64,000 bases of DNA, taken from contig JAGATQ010000006.1 of NCBI GenBank assembly GCA_017621205.1, forward strand, positions 62,001 through 126,000, written 5' to 3'. The translations under genes were made by a program, and so were the position numbers. Positions 1 to 9,557 of the stretch are shown here, piece by piece (within the stretch, counting starts at the first letter, position 1; each line of letters starts with the position of its first letter). Under the pieces are notes generated by a model. The model had not been told where the DNA came from. It ran no database searches and worked only from the letters and a program-made list of their open reading frames with translations. Source of the stretch: Lachnospira sp. (GTDB taxonomy: Bacteria; Bacillota; Clostridia; Lachnospirales; Lachnospiraceae).

Positions 1-1
1 C

Positions 2-781
2 CGCAAGCTTCGTGAAGAGAAGATGAAAAAGGAAGTCATTGATGTAACCCTGCCGGGAAAAAAGAAGATGACAGGACACCGCCATCCGAATCAGATTGCG
101 TTGGAGGATTTGGAGAGAGTATTTATTGGTATGGGGTATGAGGTCGTAGAGGGACCGGAGGTAGAATACGATAAGTATAACTTTGAGCTGCTCAATATTC
201 CTGCCAATCATCCTGCTAAGGACGAACAGGATACCTTTTATATTACGAAGGATATCCTGCTTCGGACGCAGACCTCTCCGGTACAGGCAAGAATTATGGA
301 GACGGGAAGAATGCCAATTCGGATTATTTCTCCGGGAAGAGTATTCCGGTCAGACGAGGTGGATGCGACACATTCGCCTTCTTTCCATCAGGTAGAGGGA
401 TTGGTGGTTGATAAGGGAATTACTTTTGCAGATTTGAAGGGAACGATTAATCAGTGGGCAAAGGAGTTTTTTGGACCAGATACCAGGACGAAATTCCGTC
501 CGCACCATTTTCCTTTTACGGAGCCGAGTGCAGAGGTTGATGTTACCTGCTTTAAATGTGGTGGCAAGGGATGCCGCATGTGTAAAGGTAGCGGATGGAT
601 TGAGATTCTCGGATGTGGAATGGTTCATCCCAAGGTACTAAAGGATTGTGGTATTGACCCAGAGGTTTACAGTGGTTTTGCCTTTGGTATTGGCTTGGAG
701 CGTGTGGCACTGTTAAAATATGAGATTGATGATATGCGTCTGCTCTATGAAAACGACAAGCGTTTCTTAGACCAGTTTTAG
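2..781 (+). CDS. pheS: Phenylalanine-tRNA ligase alpha subunit, 5' end outside the window
   Basis: This is the catalytic alpha chain of the cytoplasmic alpha2-beta2 phenylalanyl-tRNA synthetase. The open frame runs in from the left edge, and about 259 codons of an expected 340 are present. The class II core is visible: [16 protein letters not shown] (motif 2 region and its HQVEG follow-on) and the [16 protein letters not shown] motif 3 near the C terminus. The first methionine in the window (base 23) is internal, so the N-terminal coiled-coil arm that contacts tRNA is mostly missing here because of the window edge, not because of damage. pheT starts 20 bp downstream behind an AGGAGGT site, so the two are one operon. 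Confidence 0.97.
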   Translation, partial: RKLREEKMKKEVIDVTLPGKKKMTGHRHPNQIALEDLERVFIGMGYEVVEGPEVEYDKYNFELLNIPANHPAKDEQDTFYITKDILLRTQTSPVQARIMETGRMPIRIISPGRVFRSDEVDATHSPSFHQVEGLVVDKGITFADLKGTINQWAKEFFGPDTRTKFRPHHFPFTEPSAEVDVTCFKCGGKGCRMCKGSGWIEILGCGMVHPKVLKDCGIDPEVYSGFAFGIGLERVALLKYEIDDMRLLYENDKRFLDQF

Positions 782-801
782 TATAGGAGGTAAAGATTAA
801 G

Positions 802-3222
802 ATGAATACACCGATTTCTTGGATTAAGGCGTATGTCCCTGACTTGGATTGTACGACAAAAGAGTATGTTGATGCGATGACACTTTCTGGCTCTAATGTG
901 GAGAATGCAGTGGAGCTTGATAAGAATCTTGAAAAGATTGTGGTAGGTAAGATTGAGAAGATTGAGAAACACCCGGATGCAGATAAGCTCATTATCTGTC
1001 AGGTTAATATAGGTGACGGGACGATTCAGATTGTTACAGGAGCGCCCAATGTTGCTGAGGGAGATTTAGTTCCTGTCGTTTTGGATGGCGGTAAGGTTGC
1101 CAATGGACATTCAGGGGAGAAGGCACCGGAAAATGGTATTAAGATTAAGAAGGGGAAGCTGCGTGGGATTGAGTCCAATGGTATGATGTGCTCCATCGAG
1201 GAGCTTGGCAGCAGTCGTGATATGTATCCGTTAGCACCGGAGCTTGGCATCTATATTTTTCCAGAGGGAAGCTGTCAGCCGGGAGATGATGCGGTAGAGG
1301 TATTGGGATTGCATGATTCCGTAGTGGAATTTGAGATTACCTCGAATCGTGTAGACTGTTTCAGTATGATTGGTATGGCGAGGGAGGCAGCTGCTACCTT
1401 CCGTAAGGAATTTCATCCGCCGGTAATTACCGAAACCGGTAATGGGGAGGATGTGCATGATTATATCAGTGTTGAGGTTCAGGATAAGGATTTATGTCCC
1501 CGCTATACTGCAAGGGTAGTAAAAAATATTAAGCTTGCTCCGTCACCGGAGTGGATGCAGCGACGTCTGGCAGCAGTTGGTATCCGCCCGATTAATAATC
1601 TCGTTGATATTACAAACTATGTGATGGAAGAATACGGACAGCCGATGCATGCATACGATTTGGATACCATTGCGGACAGTAAGATTATTGTACGTCGTGC
1701 AAAGGATGGAGATACCTTTGTTACACTGGATGGACAGGAAAGAACCCTTGATAAAGATGTGCTGATGATATGTGATGGGGAGAAGGAGATTGGAATTGCA
1801 GGAATCATGGGAGGAGAGAATTCCATGGTGACGGATAATATCAAGACCATGCTATTTGAGGCGGCTTGCTTTGACGGAACCAATATCCGGCTTTCTTCTA
1901 AGCGTGTCGGGCTGCGTACGGATGCCTCCGGTAAGTTTGAGAAGGGATTAGACCCTAATAATGCTATAGAGGCGATGAACCGTGCCTGTCAGTTAATTGA
2001 GGAGCTTGGTTGTGGCGAGGTAGTTGGTGGTGTGGTAGATGTTTATGATAATCCGGTTTCAGAAAAACGTATTGCCTTTGAGCCGGAAAAGATGAATGCG
2101 CTGCTTGGTACAGAGGTATCTTCCGAGGAGATGCTTGCTTATTTTGACCGACTGGATTTAAGCTATGATAAAGAGAGCAATGAAGTAGTAATTCCGACGT
2201 TCCGGCAGGATTTAGTGTGCCGTGCAGACTTGGCAGAAGAGGTCGCCAGATTTTATGGTTACAATAATATTCCGGTGACTCTGCCTCACGGGGAGGCAAC
2301 TGCGGGTAAGGTATCCTTAAAGCACCGGGTGCAGGATATTGCAAGAGCAGTTGCAGAGGATAATGGTTTTAGCGGAGGCATGTGTTATTCCTTTGAGAGT
2401 CCGAAGGTATTTGATAAACTGCTGTTGCCAGAGGATGCAAAGGAGCGTCAGGCAATTGTGATTTCCAATCCATTGGGTGAGGACTTCTCTATTATGAGAA
2501 CATTACCGTTAAATGGATTACTGACATCCCTTTCTACTAATTTTAATCATAGAAATAAGGATGTGCGTTTATACGAGTTTGGTAACATTTATCTTCCGGA
2601 AAGCCTTCCCCTTACAAAGCTTCCAAAGGAGAATATGGAGCTGACCCTTTCCATGTATGGTGACGGAGATTTCTTTACGATGAAGGGTGTGCTGGAAGAG
2701 CTGACAGATAAGCTTGGAATTACGGATGTAACCTATGAGGCTTCGACGAAGTATTCATTTTTACATCCGGGCCGTCAGGCAGTTGTAATGAATGCAGGGC
2801 AGGAGATTGCTTATCTTGGACAGCTTCACCCAGAGGCAGCAGATAACTATAGTATTAAGGATGAAGTATATGTGGCGGTTGTCCACATTGATGCATTGAT
2901 GAAGCTTACAAGCTTTGACCGCAAATATGAGAGCGTTGCGAAGTTCCCTGCCATGACGAGAGACTTGAGTATGGTAATGAAGAAAGAGGTACTGGTCGGA
3001 CAATTGGAGGCAATCTTTAAGAAACGTGGCGGTAAGCTGCTAGAAAGCATGGAGTTGTTTGATGTGTACGAGGGGGACCAGATTGCTGAGGGTTATAAAT
3101 CTGTGGCATATTCCCTGAAGTTCAGGCATAAGGATAAAACATTGGAGGATGCAGAGGTAACGGCAGTTGTTGATAAGATATTAGAGGATTTAAAGAAGCT
3201 TGATGTTGAGCTGCGTTCATAA
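802..3222 (+). CDS. pheT: Phenylalanine-tRNA ligase beta subunit
   Basis: Beta chain of phenylalanyl-tRNA synthetase, 806 residues, the normal full length. Domains in order are an N-terminal tRNA-binding OB fold (about residues 40-150), the B3/4 editing domain that hydrolyses mischarged Tyr-tRNAPhe (about 210-385), the B5 domain (about 410-475), a catalytic-like core, and a C-terminal ferredoxin-fold anticodon-binding domain (about 710-805, beginning near YESVAKFPAMTRDLSMV). The ATG follows AGGAGGTAAAG. It is co-transcribed with pheS. Identification rests on length, order and motifs and is secure. Confidence 0.97.
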   Translation: MNTPISWIKAYVPDLDCTTKEYVDAMTLSGSNVENAVELDKNLEKIVVGKIEKIEKHPDADKLIICQVNIGDGTIQIVTGAPNVAEGDLVPVVLDGGKVANGHSGEKAPENGIKIKKGKLRGIESNGMMCSIEELGSSRDMYPLAPELGIYIFPEGSCQPGDDAVEVLGLHDSVVEFEITSNRVDCFSMIGMAREAAATFRKEFHPPVITETGNGEDVHDYISVEVQDKDLCPRYTARVVKNIKLAPSPEWMQRRLAAVGIRPINNLVDITNYVMEEYGQPMHAYDLDTIADSKIIVRRAKDGDTFVTLDGQERTLDKDVLMICDGEKEIGIAGIMGGENSMVTDNIKTMLFEAACFDGTNIRLSSKRVGLRTDASGKFEKGLDPNNAIEAMNRACQLIEELGCGEVVGGVVDVYDNPVSEKRIAFEPEKMNALLGTEVSSEEMLAYFDRLDLSYDKESNEVVIPTFRQDLVCRADLAEEVARFYGYNNIPVTLPHGEATAGKVSLKHRVQDIARAVAEDNGFSGGMCYSFESPKVFDKLLLPEDAKERQAIVISNPLGEDFSIMRTLPLNGLLTSLSTNFNHRNKDVRLYEFGNIYLPESLPLTKLPKENMELTLSMYGDGDFFTMKGVLEELTDKLGITDVTYEASTKYSFLHPGRQAVVMNAGQEIAYLGQLHPEAADNYSIKDEVYVAVVHIDALMKLTSFDRKYESVAKFPAMTRDLSMVMKKEVLVGQLEAIFKKRGGKLLESMELFDVYEGDQIAEGYKSVAYSLKFRHKDKTLEDAEVTAVVDKILEDLKKLDVELRS

Positions 3223-3223
3223 T

Positions 3224-3263
3224 CCCAGTCATCAGCTGGGGGCCAAAATACCTTTTGTCCCCA
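3224..3263 (+). other. Two overlapping, mutually exclusive hairpins after pheT
   Basis: CCCAG-TCATCAG-CTGGG (3224-3240) shares its 3' arm with a second stem, CTGGGG-GC-CAAAA-TACC-TTTTG-T-CCCCAG (3235-3263). Only one can form at a time. No U-tract follows either stem, so this is not a clear intrinsic terminator. It could slow or attenuate transcription into the downstream gene. Confidence 0.4.
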
Positions 3264-3292
3264 GCATTATAATATGGAAATGAGGATATGAT

Positions 3293-4318
3293 ATGAAGAA
3301 GGATATCATACAAAAATTTGGTTTGATTGAAGCAATGGTTGGACGTACGCCCCTTGTAGCAATTCATTACAGCTACAAGGGAAGAAAGCGTACCATCTAT
3401 GCCAAGGTGGAGTATTATAATTACTCTGGCAGCATAAAAGACCGTGTTGCTTATTACATTTTAAAAAAGGCGTACGAGCAGGATATGATTCAGCCGGAGG
3501 ATGTGATTGCAGAGGCAACCAGTGGTAACACAGGAATTGCTTTTTCTGCTATGGGACGTTTTTTAGGACATCCGGTAGTGATTTATATGCCGGACTGGAT
3601 GAGCAAGGAGCGGATTCAGATTATGGAAAGCTTCGGTGCTAAGGTGGAGCTTGTCAGCAGGCAGGAGGGTGGTTTCCTTGGGTCAATCGCTAAGACAGAG
3701 GAGCTTTATAAGCAGGGCAATGTGTTTCTTCCGAGACAGTTTTCCAATGAGGATAACATTAATACCCATATTGAGATGACAGGAGAAGAAATTGCACTTC
3801 AGCTCTCGGCACTTGGGAAAACAGCTGATGGTGTTGTTGCCGGAGTGGGAACGGGAGGTACGATTATGGGGATTGCCAGAAGACTTCGGCGCGATAATCC
3901 TAATTGTAAGGCATACCCGTTGGAGCCGTTAAGCTCTCCCACACTGTCTACCGGTAATAAGGTAGGGCAGCATAAGATACAGGGAATTTCAGATGAGTTT
4001 ATTCCTGAGATTGTAAAGCTTAAAGAGCTTGATGATGTGGTGTCTGTCAGTGATAGTGATGCGATTATCATGGCTCGTATGCTATCGGAGCAATTAGGGC
4101 TGGGGGTTGGTATTTCCTCTGGGGCGAATTTTGTTGGTGCAGTGATGGCACAGAATAAGCTTTCTGATGACAGCACTGTTGTAACGGTATTTGCAGATGA
4201 TAACAAGAAATACCTTTCAACAGAGTATGTGGTAAAGCAGGAGGTTATGGAAGGAGATTTGACTCCGGATATCACACTGCTTGGGATGGAGAGCTACCGT
4301 ATGTGCAGCACAATATAG
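3293..4318 (+). CDS. Cysteine synthase-like PLP enzyme (O-acetylserine sulfhydrylase family)
   Basis: A 341-residue fold-type II pyridoxal-phosphate enzyme. The PLP lysine is K49 in SGSIKDR. The substrate loop TSGNTG (76-81) and the phosphate-binding GTGGT (near 187) are intact. This pattern belongs to the CysK/CysM family, which makes cysteine from O-acetylserine and sulfide. The protein has a C-terminal extension of about 30 residues beyond a usual CysK and reads PLEPLSSPTL where CysK normally has a VEP-type motif, so a related beta-replacement specificity (for example cystathionine beta-synthase-like) is possible. It stands alone, 70 bp after pheT, with no other sulfur gene nearby. Confidence 0.85.
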   Translation: MKKDIIQKFGLIEAMVGRTPLVAIHYSYKGRKRTIYAKVEYYNYSGSIKDRVAYYILKKAYEQDMIQPEDVIAEATSGNTGIAFSAMGRFLGHPVVIYMPDWMSKERIQIMESFGAKVELVSRQEGGFLGSIAKTEELYKQGNVFLPRQFSNEDNINTHIEMTGEEIALQLSALGKTADGVVAGVGTGGTIMGIARRLRRDNPNCKAYPLEPLSSPTLSTGNKVGQHKIQGISDEFIPEIVKLKELDDVVSVSDSDAIIMARMLSEQLGLGVGISSGANFVGAVMAQNKLSDDSTVVTVFADDNKKYLSTEYVVKQEVMEGDLTPDITLLGMESYRMCSTI

Positions 4319-4411
4319 AGTGGAAAATTAGGTAAGCCATTTGACGGAATGTAATGGTACGCTGCACTGCGTTTGTTAGGTGAATATGGAACAGTAGAAC
4401 AGGAGAGGCGT

Positions 4412-5530
4412 ATGTATGATTATTTAGTGGTAGGGGCGGGGCTTTATGGTGCGACCTTTGCCAGAGAGGCTTCTGATAGAGGATACTCTGTACTCGTGGT
4501 GGACAAACGTCATCATATCGCAGGGAATGTTTATACACAGGAGCTTGAAGGAATTCAGGTACATAAATATGGAGCACACATTTTCCATACAAATGAAAAA
4601 AGGGTATGGGACTATGTGAACCGTTTTGCTAAGTTTAATCATTTTATCAATTCTCCTATTGCGAACTACAAGGGAACAGTATATTCCCTTCCCTTTAATA
4701 TGCATACATTCCATGAATTGTGGGGGGTGGTTACCCCTGCTGAGGCGAAGCAAAAGCTTGATGAACAGCGGTGTCTTGCAGGGATTACCAATCCGAAAAA
4801 TTTGAAGGAGCAGGCACTTTCCCTTGTTGGAATTGATATTTACGAAAAGCTTATAAAGGGATATACCGAGAAACAGTGGGGGCGAAGCTTAAACGAGCTG
4901 CCGGCATTTATCATGAAACGTCTGCCATTGCGGTTATGCTATGATAATAATTATTATGATGCGTCATACCAGGGAATTCCGGTGGAGGGGTATACGAAGC
5001 TTATTGAGCGGATGCTGGCAGGAATCGATATCCGGCTCGGTGTTGACTATCTTAAACAAAAAGCAGAACTTGATGCACTGGCGAAGCGGGTTGTGTATAC
5101 CGGAGCGATTGATGCCTATTTTGATTATTGTTTTGGCACCCTAGAGTACCGTTCACTGACATGGGAAACAAAGGTGCTTAATCAGCCCAATTATCAAGGC
5201 AATGCGGTGGTGAATTATACGGATTCCTCCACGCCTTTTACAAGGATTATTGAACATAAATGGTTTACCTTCGGAAAAGATATGCATGGGCAAAACATTA
5301 ATGGGACAGTGATTAGTAAGGAATATAGTGTGGAATGGAAGCTCGGTAAAGAGCCATATTACCCGGTTAATGATGAGAAAAACCAAGTGTTATATGAAAA
5401 ATATAAGGAGCATTCTAAGAAAGAAGAGAATGTCATTTTTGGCGGGCGTCTTGGTGAGTACAAGTATTATGATATGGATGCAGTGGTTATGGCAGCACTT
5501 GAACTATGCGATAGAGAGCTGAAACAATAA
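4412..5530 (+). CDS. glf: UDP-galactopyranose mutase
   Basis: Flavoenzyme that interconverts UDP-galactopyranose and UDP-galactofuranose for cell-surface glycans. The N terminus carries the FAD-binding Rossmann motif GAGLYG (residues 8-13). YGAHIFHTN and NSPIANYKGTVYSLPFNM are typical of the family, and the length of 372 residues matches. I chose ATG 4412 because it follows AGGAGAG at good spacing and places the Rossmann strand at the N terminus; a longer in-frame start at 4373 has no ribosome site. No other galactofuranose gene is adjacent. Confidence 0.93.
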   Translation: MYDYLVVGAGLYGATFAREASDRGYSVLVVDKRHHIAGNVYTQELEGIQVHKYGAHIFHTNEKRVWDYVNRFAKFNHFINSPIANYKGTVYSLPFNMHTFHELWGVVTPAEAKQKLDEQRCLAGITNPKNLKEQALSLVGIDIYEKLIKGYTEKQWGRSLNELPAFIMKRLPLRLCYDNNYYDASYQGIPVEGYTKLIERMLAGIDIRLGVDYLKQKAELDALAKRVVYTGAIDAYFDYCFGTLEYRSLTWETKVLNQPNYQGNAVVNYTDSSTPFTRIIEHKWFTFGKDMHGQNINGTVISKEYSVEWKLGKEPYYPVNDEKNQVLYEKYKEHSKKEENVIFGGRLGEYKYYDMDAVVMAALELCDRELKQ

Positions 5531-5593
5531 ATAATAGTTTTTGTGCTGCGAAAGCATGACCATTTAGGAATCAGGTATGAAGGAGCGACAAGG

Positions 5594-6259
5594 GTGAAAA
5601 AGACAATTGCAATCATTGAGGATGATGAACATATAGGCAATATCATAGAGAAAAATCTGTGGCGGGAGGGATACGAGGTTGTTCGTGCCTATTCCGGTAC
5701 AGAAGCCAATTATTTGTTGGAGAAGCAGAAAATAGACTTGATATTACTTGATTTGATGCTGCCGGGGTTGTCTGGTGAGGAGCTGCTTGCTCAAATTAAG
5801 GATATTCCTGTTATTGTGGTGAGTGCCAAGGTGGGAGTAGATGATAAGGTTTCCTTACTTCTTTCCGGGGCAGTGGATTATGTGACTAAGCCCTTTGATA
5901 TGAAAGAGCTGCTTGCCCGTATTCAGGTTCATCTTCGCAAGGATGAGGGACTGCGCAAGGTGGATATGTATGAATTCGGAGAGCTTCGCTTTGATGAAAA
6001 AGCGCAGGAGGTATATGCAGGGGAGAATTTGGTTAGACTTACGAAAACAGAGAGGGCGATTATGAAGCAGCTGTTAAAGCAGGAAGGACAGGTACTTGCC
6101 AAGTCTGCATTGCTCGATGCAATCAGCTTTGATACACCGGATTGTACCGAGAGCTCATTAAAGCAGCATATTAGTAATCTGCGGAGAAAATTAAAAGAAG
6201 CAGGGGGAAAAGATTATATAGAATCTGTCTGGGGAATTGGCTTTAAACTGGTCTGCTGA
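5594..6259 (+). CDS. OmpR-family response regulator
   Basis: A 221-residue two-component regulator. The receiver domain (1-115) has the acidic pair ED-D near residues 9-11, phosphoacceptor D53 in LLDLMLPG, and the conserved lysine in YVTKPFD. The C-terminal winged helix (about 125-220) ends in IESVWGIGFKLVC, the usual OmpR/PhoB wing. I take GTG 5594 as the start because AAGGAG lies ten bases upstream; a longer reading begins at 5543 without support. The ABC pair and a histidine kinase follow on the same strand, the classic layout of a peptide-antibiotic sensing and export module. The likely target is the repeat array upstream of the ABC ATPase. Confidence 0.92.
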   Translation: MKKTIAIIEDDEHIGNIIEKNLWREGYEVVRAYSGTEANYLLEKQKIDLILLDLMLPGLSGEELLAQIKDIPVIVVSAKVGVDDKVSLLLSGAVDYVTKPFDMKELLARIQVHLRKDEGLRKVDMYEFGELRFDEKAQEVYAGENLVRLTKTERAIMKQLLKQEGQVLAKSALLDAISFDTPDCTESSLKQHISNLRRKLKEAGGKDYIESVWGIGFKLVC

Positions 6260-6328
6260 TATATGGATAGCTGCCAATCATCTGCTCAGTATAGTATGGT
6301 CATGTGCGAAGTTTGGGTTAGTCAGTAA

Positions 6329-6369
6329 TCTTTACAAAGTCTTTACTATTTTCTTTACCAGTTTCTTTA
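6329..6369 (+). promoter_or_regulatory. Four phased TCTTTAC direct repeats, predicted response-regulator site
   Basis: TCTTTAC occurs at 6329, 6340, 6352 and 6363, spaced 11, 12 and 11 bp. OmpR-family regulators bind tandem direct repeats on one DNA face at about 11-bp spacing. The array sits in the 163-bp gap between the regulator gene and the ABC ATPase, where an activated promoter would lie. A weak -10-like TAGAAA occurs at 6391. Confidence 0.6.
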
Positions 6370-6422
6370 CCTTTTTGCGATAGGATGAGATAGAAAAGTA
6401 AGAAAGCGAAGGAGGTAATGAA

Positions 6423-7334
6423 ATGGAGTATGTATTAACTACCAATCAGGTGGTAAAACAGTACAAGCATTTTAAGGCATTAAACGGTCTGTCACTACAT
6501 GTTCCCAAGGGAGCGATTTATGGCTTTGTGGGAAAAAACGGTTCGGGGAAAACGACTTTGATTCGTGTGATTAGCGGATTGCAGCGACCAACAAGCGGAG
6601 AGTATAGTCTCTATGGTGTGAAGTCAACAAGACAGCTTAGCAGGATTCGCAGACGCATGGGAGCAGTCGTGGAGGCACCGGCGATTTATGGAGATATGAG
6701 TGCAAGGGAGAATTTAAAGCAACAGTATAAGATACTAGGTATGCCCTCCTACGAAGGTCTTGATGAGCTTCTTAAATTAGTGGGACTTGAGGATGTAGGG
6801 AAAAAGAAGGCAAAGCATTTTTCTCTGGGAATGAAGCAGCGGCTTGGTATTGCGATAGCACTGTGTGGCAACCCGGATTTTCTTGTTTTGGATGAGCCCA
6901 TTAACGGGTTAGACCCACAGGGAATTATAGAAATGCGGGAGCTAATACTAAAGCTGAACCGGGAGCGTCAGATTACGGTGATGATTTCCAGCCATATTCT
7001 AGATGAATTGTCCCGGCTTGCTACCCATTATGGATTTATTGACTCGGGCTGTATGGTGAAGGAGATTAGTGCCGAGGAGCTGAGTGATGCGTGCAGGAAA
7101 TGTATCCGGCTCACAGTAAATAATATGAAAGCAGTATGCATGACGATGGAGCAGCTTGGGCTGGAATATTCGGTGATTTCTGATGAGCAGGTGGATGTTT
7201 ATGGTGAGATTAGCGTGACAAAGCTTACGATGGCATTGAGTGATAATCACTGTGAAATAAGCTCTCTTTCGGAGCGGGATGAAAGCCTTGAGGATTACTA
7301 TATGAATCTGATTGGAGGTGGTTCCCATGCGTAA
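6423..7334 (+). CDS. ABC transporter ATP-binding protein (BcrA/lantibiotic-immunity type)
   Basis: A 303-residue ATPase with Walker A GKNGSGKTT (37-45), an LSGG-equivalent signature FSLGMKQRLGIA, Walker B FLVLDEPINGLDPQG and a switch histidine in SSHILDEL. The divergent signature and the roughly 70-residue C-terminal tail are typical of the BcrA/LanF group that removes bacitracin or lantibiotics. The ATG has a strong AAGGAGGT site. It overlaps the permease gene by 8 bp. Regulation is probably by the flanking two-component system through the repeats upstream. The substrate cannot be read from sequence. Confidence 0.9.
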   Translation: MEYVLTTNQVVKQYKHFKALNGLSLHVPKGAIYGFVGKNGSGKTTLIRVISGLQRPTSGEYSLYGVKSTRQLSRIRRRMGAVVEAPAIYGDMSARENLKQQYKILGMPSYEGLDELLKLVGLEDVGKKKAKHFSLGMKQRLGIAIALCGNPDFLVLDEPINGLDPQGIIEMRELILKLNRERQITVMISSHILDELSRLATHYGFIDSGCMVKEISAEELSDACRKCIRLTVNNMKAVCMTMEQLGLEYSVISDEQVDVYGEISVTKLTMALSDNHCEISSLSERDESLEDYYMNLIGGGSHA

Positions 7335-8151
7335 TTTACTTTCAGCAGGATTTCACAGACTAGTCCATTACCGGCTTTTTTGGATTACTCTGATTGGCTA
7401 TGTGGTAATATGTGTGATTAAAGTGGTTGATGACTATCAGATATCAACTGATCTTAATAATGAATTTACGATTGATGGTTCTCTTTTTAATATGCTGCCG
7501 ATAATTGGCTTTTTCCTTGCGGTGCTGACCAGTATCTTTCTTGGGGATGAGTTTAGGGGTGGTCCCATTCGCAATAAAATAATTGCAGGCTATTCAAGAA
7601 ATGTCATTTACTGTTGTAATTTTATTGTTATGGTAGTGGCAGCTATTGTGGAATTGCTGGCAGGCTATCTTGCATCCTTTATTATGGGCTTAGCTTTGGG
7701 TGGAGGATATTCAACGAATGGAATACAGATAGTGGTATTGATTATGATAAGTATCGGTGTCGTGGTGGTATATAGTGCGTTGTTTACGGCTATTGCACTG
7801 GTGTTAGGAAGACGGACAGCTGCAGTAACAACATGTCTGATAATTACAGGGCTTATGCTATTTTCCGCAATTCTGATTATAGGCAGATTGGAGGCACCTA
7901 AGCAGATATCGGATATGTATTTGGCAGTGGATGGAACAGTAACGGAGGAAGAGCCGCATGATAATCCGCTTTATGTGGAAGGAACCCAAAGGCAGGTTCT
8001 GACGGTTATTCAGAAATTATTGCCAACAGGGCAGGCATTACGTATTGTGCAGAGAAAAGGAAGCCTTGATTTGCTTATGTATTCCTTGATTGTGATTGTT
8101 TTTGTTACTTCTGTTGGAATGGTGATTTTTTACAGAAGAGATAATCAGTGA
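7327..8151 (+). CDS. ABC transporter permease (ABC-2 / BcrB type)
   Basis: A 274-residue membrane protein with about six hydrophobic segments. The first is near residues 15-32, and the last (LLMYSLIVIVFVTSVGMVIFY) is near the C terminus. A large extracytoplasmic loop lies between the fifth and sixth segments. ATG 7327 is preceded by GGAGGTGG, which lies inside the end of the ATPase gene, so translation is coupled. It is the membrane partner of that ATPase. Confidence 0.85.
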   Translation: MRNLLSAGFHRLVHYRLFWITLIGYVVICVIKVVDDYQISTDLNNEFTIDGSLFNMLPIIGFFLAVLTSIFLGDEFRGGPIRNKIIAGYSRNVIYCCNFIVMVVAAIVELLAGYLASFIMGLALGGGYSTNGIQIVVLIMISIGVVVVYSALFTAIALVLGRRTAAVTTCLIITGLMLFSAILIIGRLEAPKQISDMYLAVDGTVTEEEPHDNPLYVEGTQRQVLTVIQKLLPTGQALRIVQRKGSLDLLMYSLIVIVFVTSVGMVIFYRRDNQ

Positions 8152-8208
8152 TGGTATAATAAGGGATAAAATCATTTTCTGATAGTTTTATATGACGGGA
8201 GAGTAAAA

Positions 8209-9093
8209 ATGTTTTTTTGGTGGCTTTTGTGTGGCTTTTTATGTATCGTTACAGCCTTGCTGATAATTAAAATTATCCTTCTGAAACGAAGTATGGATGA
8301 GCTTTCAGAATCATTTCAGGAGTGCCTGATGACAGACACGAACAATGTTATCTATGTTACGTCAAGGGATGCCCATGTGAGAAAGCTGGCGGCTGAATTA
8401 AACAGGGAATTGTTGCTGCTACAAAGGCAACGGCATAAGTATATCATGGGGGACAGGGAATTAAAGGAAGCGGTTACCAACATTTCCCATGACCTTAGGA
8501 CACCTCTTACTGCAATTTGTGGCTATCTGGATTTAGCAAGGCAGGAAGAGGTGTCGGAGGAACTGCTTACATATCTTAATTGTATGGAAGGCAGAGTGGA
8601 GGTGTTAGGACAATTGACAGAGGAGCTATTTGCATACTCTGTCTTATTGTCTTGTGAGAAAGAGGAAGGGAAGGTGCTTTCCTTAAACCGGATGTTGGAG
8701 GAGAGCCTGCTTGCCCATCAGGGTGCGTTTTTAGCAAAAGGAATTACACCTGAGATTATCATTCCTGAGAGGACAATAAAGCGTACCTTAAATGCATCCT
8801 ATCTGAACCGGATTCTGGCAAATATATTAGGCAATGCGTTAAAGTATAGTGAGGGAGATTTTAAAATAGAACTTCAAACCGATGGAAGAATTATGTTTTC
8901 TAACCGGGCAAATAATCTGACGCCGGTTATGGTGGCAAAATTATTTGACCGTTTTTATACAGTGGAAACCGGAAGGAAGGCAACGGGGCTGGGATTATCC
9001 ATTGCCAAGCTGTTGACAGAACGGATGGGAGGAAGCATCAAAGCCTATAAGGAGGGGGAACAGCTTGTGATTGTGCTTTTGTTTCCAGAATAG
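8209..9093 (+). CDS. Sensor histidine kinase, short single-membrane-span type
   Basis: A 294-residue kinase. One N-terminal membrane segment (about residues 5-26) is followed directly by a linker, the dimerization box NISHDLRTPL with phosphoacceptor H94, an N box near NILGNALKYS, and a G box GLGLSIAKLL. There is no real sensor domain, as in kinases that sense through a partner ABC transporter. It closes the regulator-ATPase-permease-kinase cluster. A TGGTATAAT extended -10 at 8152-8160 could give it a promoter of its own. Confidence 0.9.
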   Translation: MFFWWLLCGFLCIVTALLIIKIILLKRSMDELSESFQECLMTDTNNVIYVTSRDAHVRKLAAELNRELLLLQRQRHKYIMGDRELKEAVTNISHDLRTPLTAICGYLDLARQEEVSEELLTYLNCMEGRVEVLGQLTEELFAYSVLLSCEKEEGKVLSLNRMLEESLLAHQGAFLAKGITPEIIIPERTIKRTLNASYLNRILANILGNALKYSEGDFKIELQTDGRIMFSNRANNLTPVMVAKLFDRFYTVETGRKATGLGLSIAKLLTERMGGSIKAYKEGEQLVIVLLFPE

Positions 9094-9174
9094 TATTTTT
9101 TTGCTTTTGGGGTTTGGCAGATGGCAGTCCGGTTCGATAAATGTAATAGTAAAGATATAAGGCGGTGTAAAGGT

Positions 9175-9537
9175 ATGATGATTAGTGGTGGTGTATGTAC
9201 AGCAGTAGAGCAGCGTAAGGAGTTATTTCAGCGACGTAATCTATCCCATCTGGATGAGTTAGTCCAAAAGGAGAGGGAGATAAAGGAGAAGGAGCTTCAA
9301 AAGCTGCAATCGACGAAGGACAAAAAGAAAAAAAGTCCCTTTGATAAGCTGGATGCTTGGGATTTGGTGATTGAGGATAATAAAAAATCATTGGAGTGGT
9401 GCGAGAAGCGTTTGCGTCAGAAGAAGGCAGAGAGGATTCTTTTGATGAAGGAACTGGATGAGGGGGCAGCTTCAATTGGTACGGATATGGAAGCGGCGAT
9501 TGCGGGATATGAGCAGAGCTTTTTGGTGGAAGAGTAG
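9175..9537 (+). CDS. Small coiled-coil protein of unknown function
   Basis: About 120 residues with no family I can name. It starts MMISGG, then a long charged helix dominated by Lys and Glu (about residues 25-100, KEREIKEKELQKLQ, KSLEWCEKRLRQKKAE) predicts a coiled coil. There is no signal peptide or membrane span. The ISGG-type N terminus and coiled coil resemble the proteins at 13082 and 39164, and I think they are related in style. The start is uncertain: an in-frame ATG at 9121 and paired ATGs at 9175/9178 are available, with only weak ribosome sites. A terminator follows at 9558. Confidence 0.6.
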   Translation: MMISGGVCTAVEQRKELFQRRNLSHLDELVQKEREIKEKELQKLQSTKDKKKKSPFDKLDAWDLVIEDNKKSLEWCEKRLRQKKAERILLMKELDEGAASIGTDMEAAIAGYEQSFLVEE

Positions 9538-9557
9538 AGCATATAGGCGATAGATAG

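Noticed and set aside
3224-3292. T-box or SAM riboswitch ahead of the cysteine-synthase-like gene
   Set aside because: No T-box sequence, no S-box core, and only 70 bp are available.
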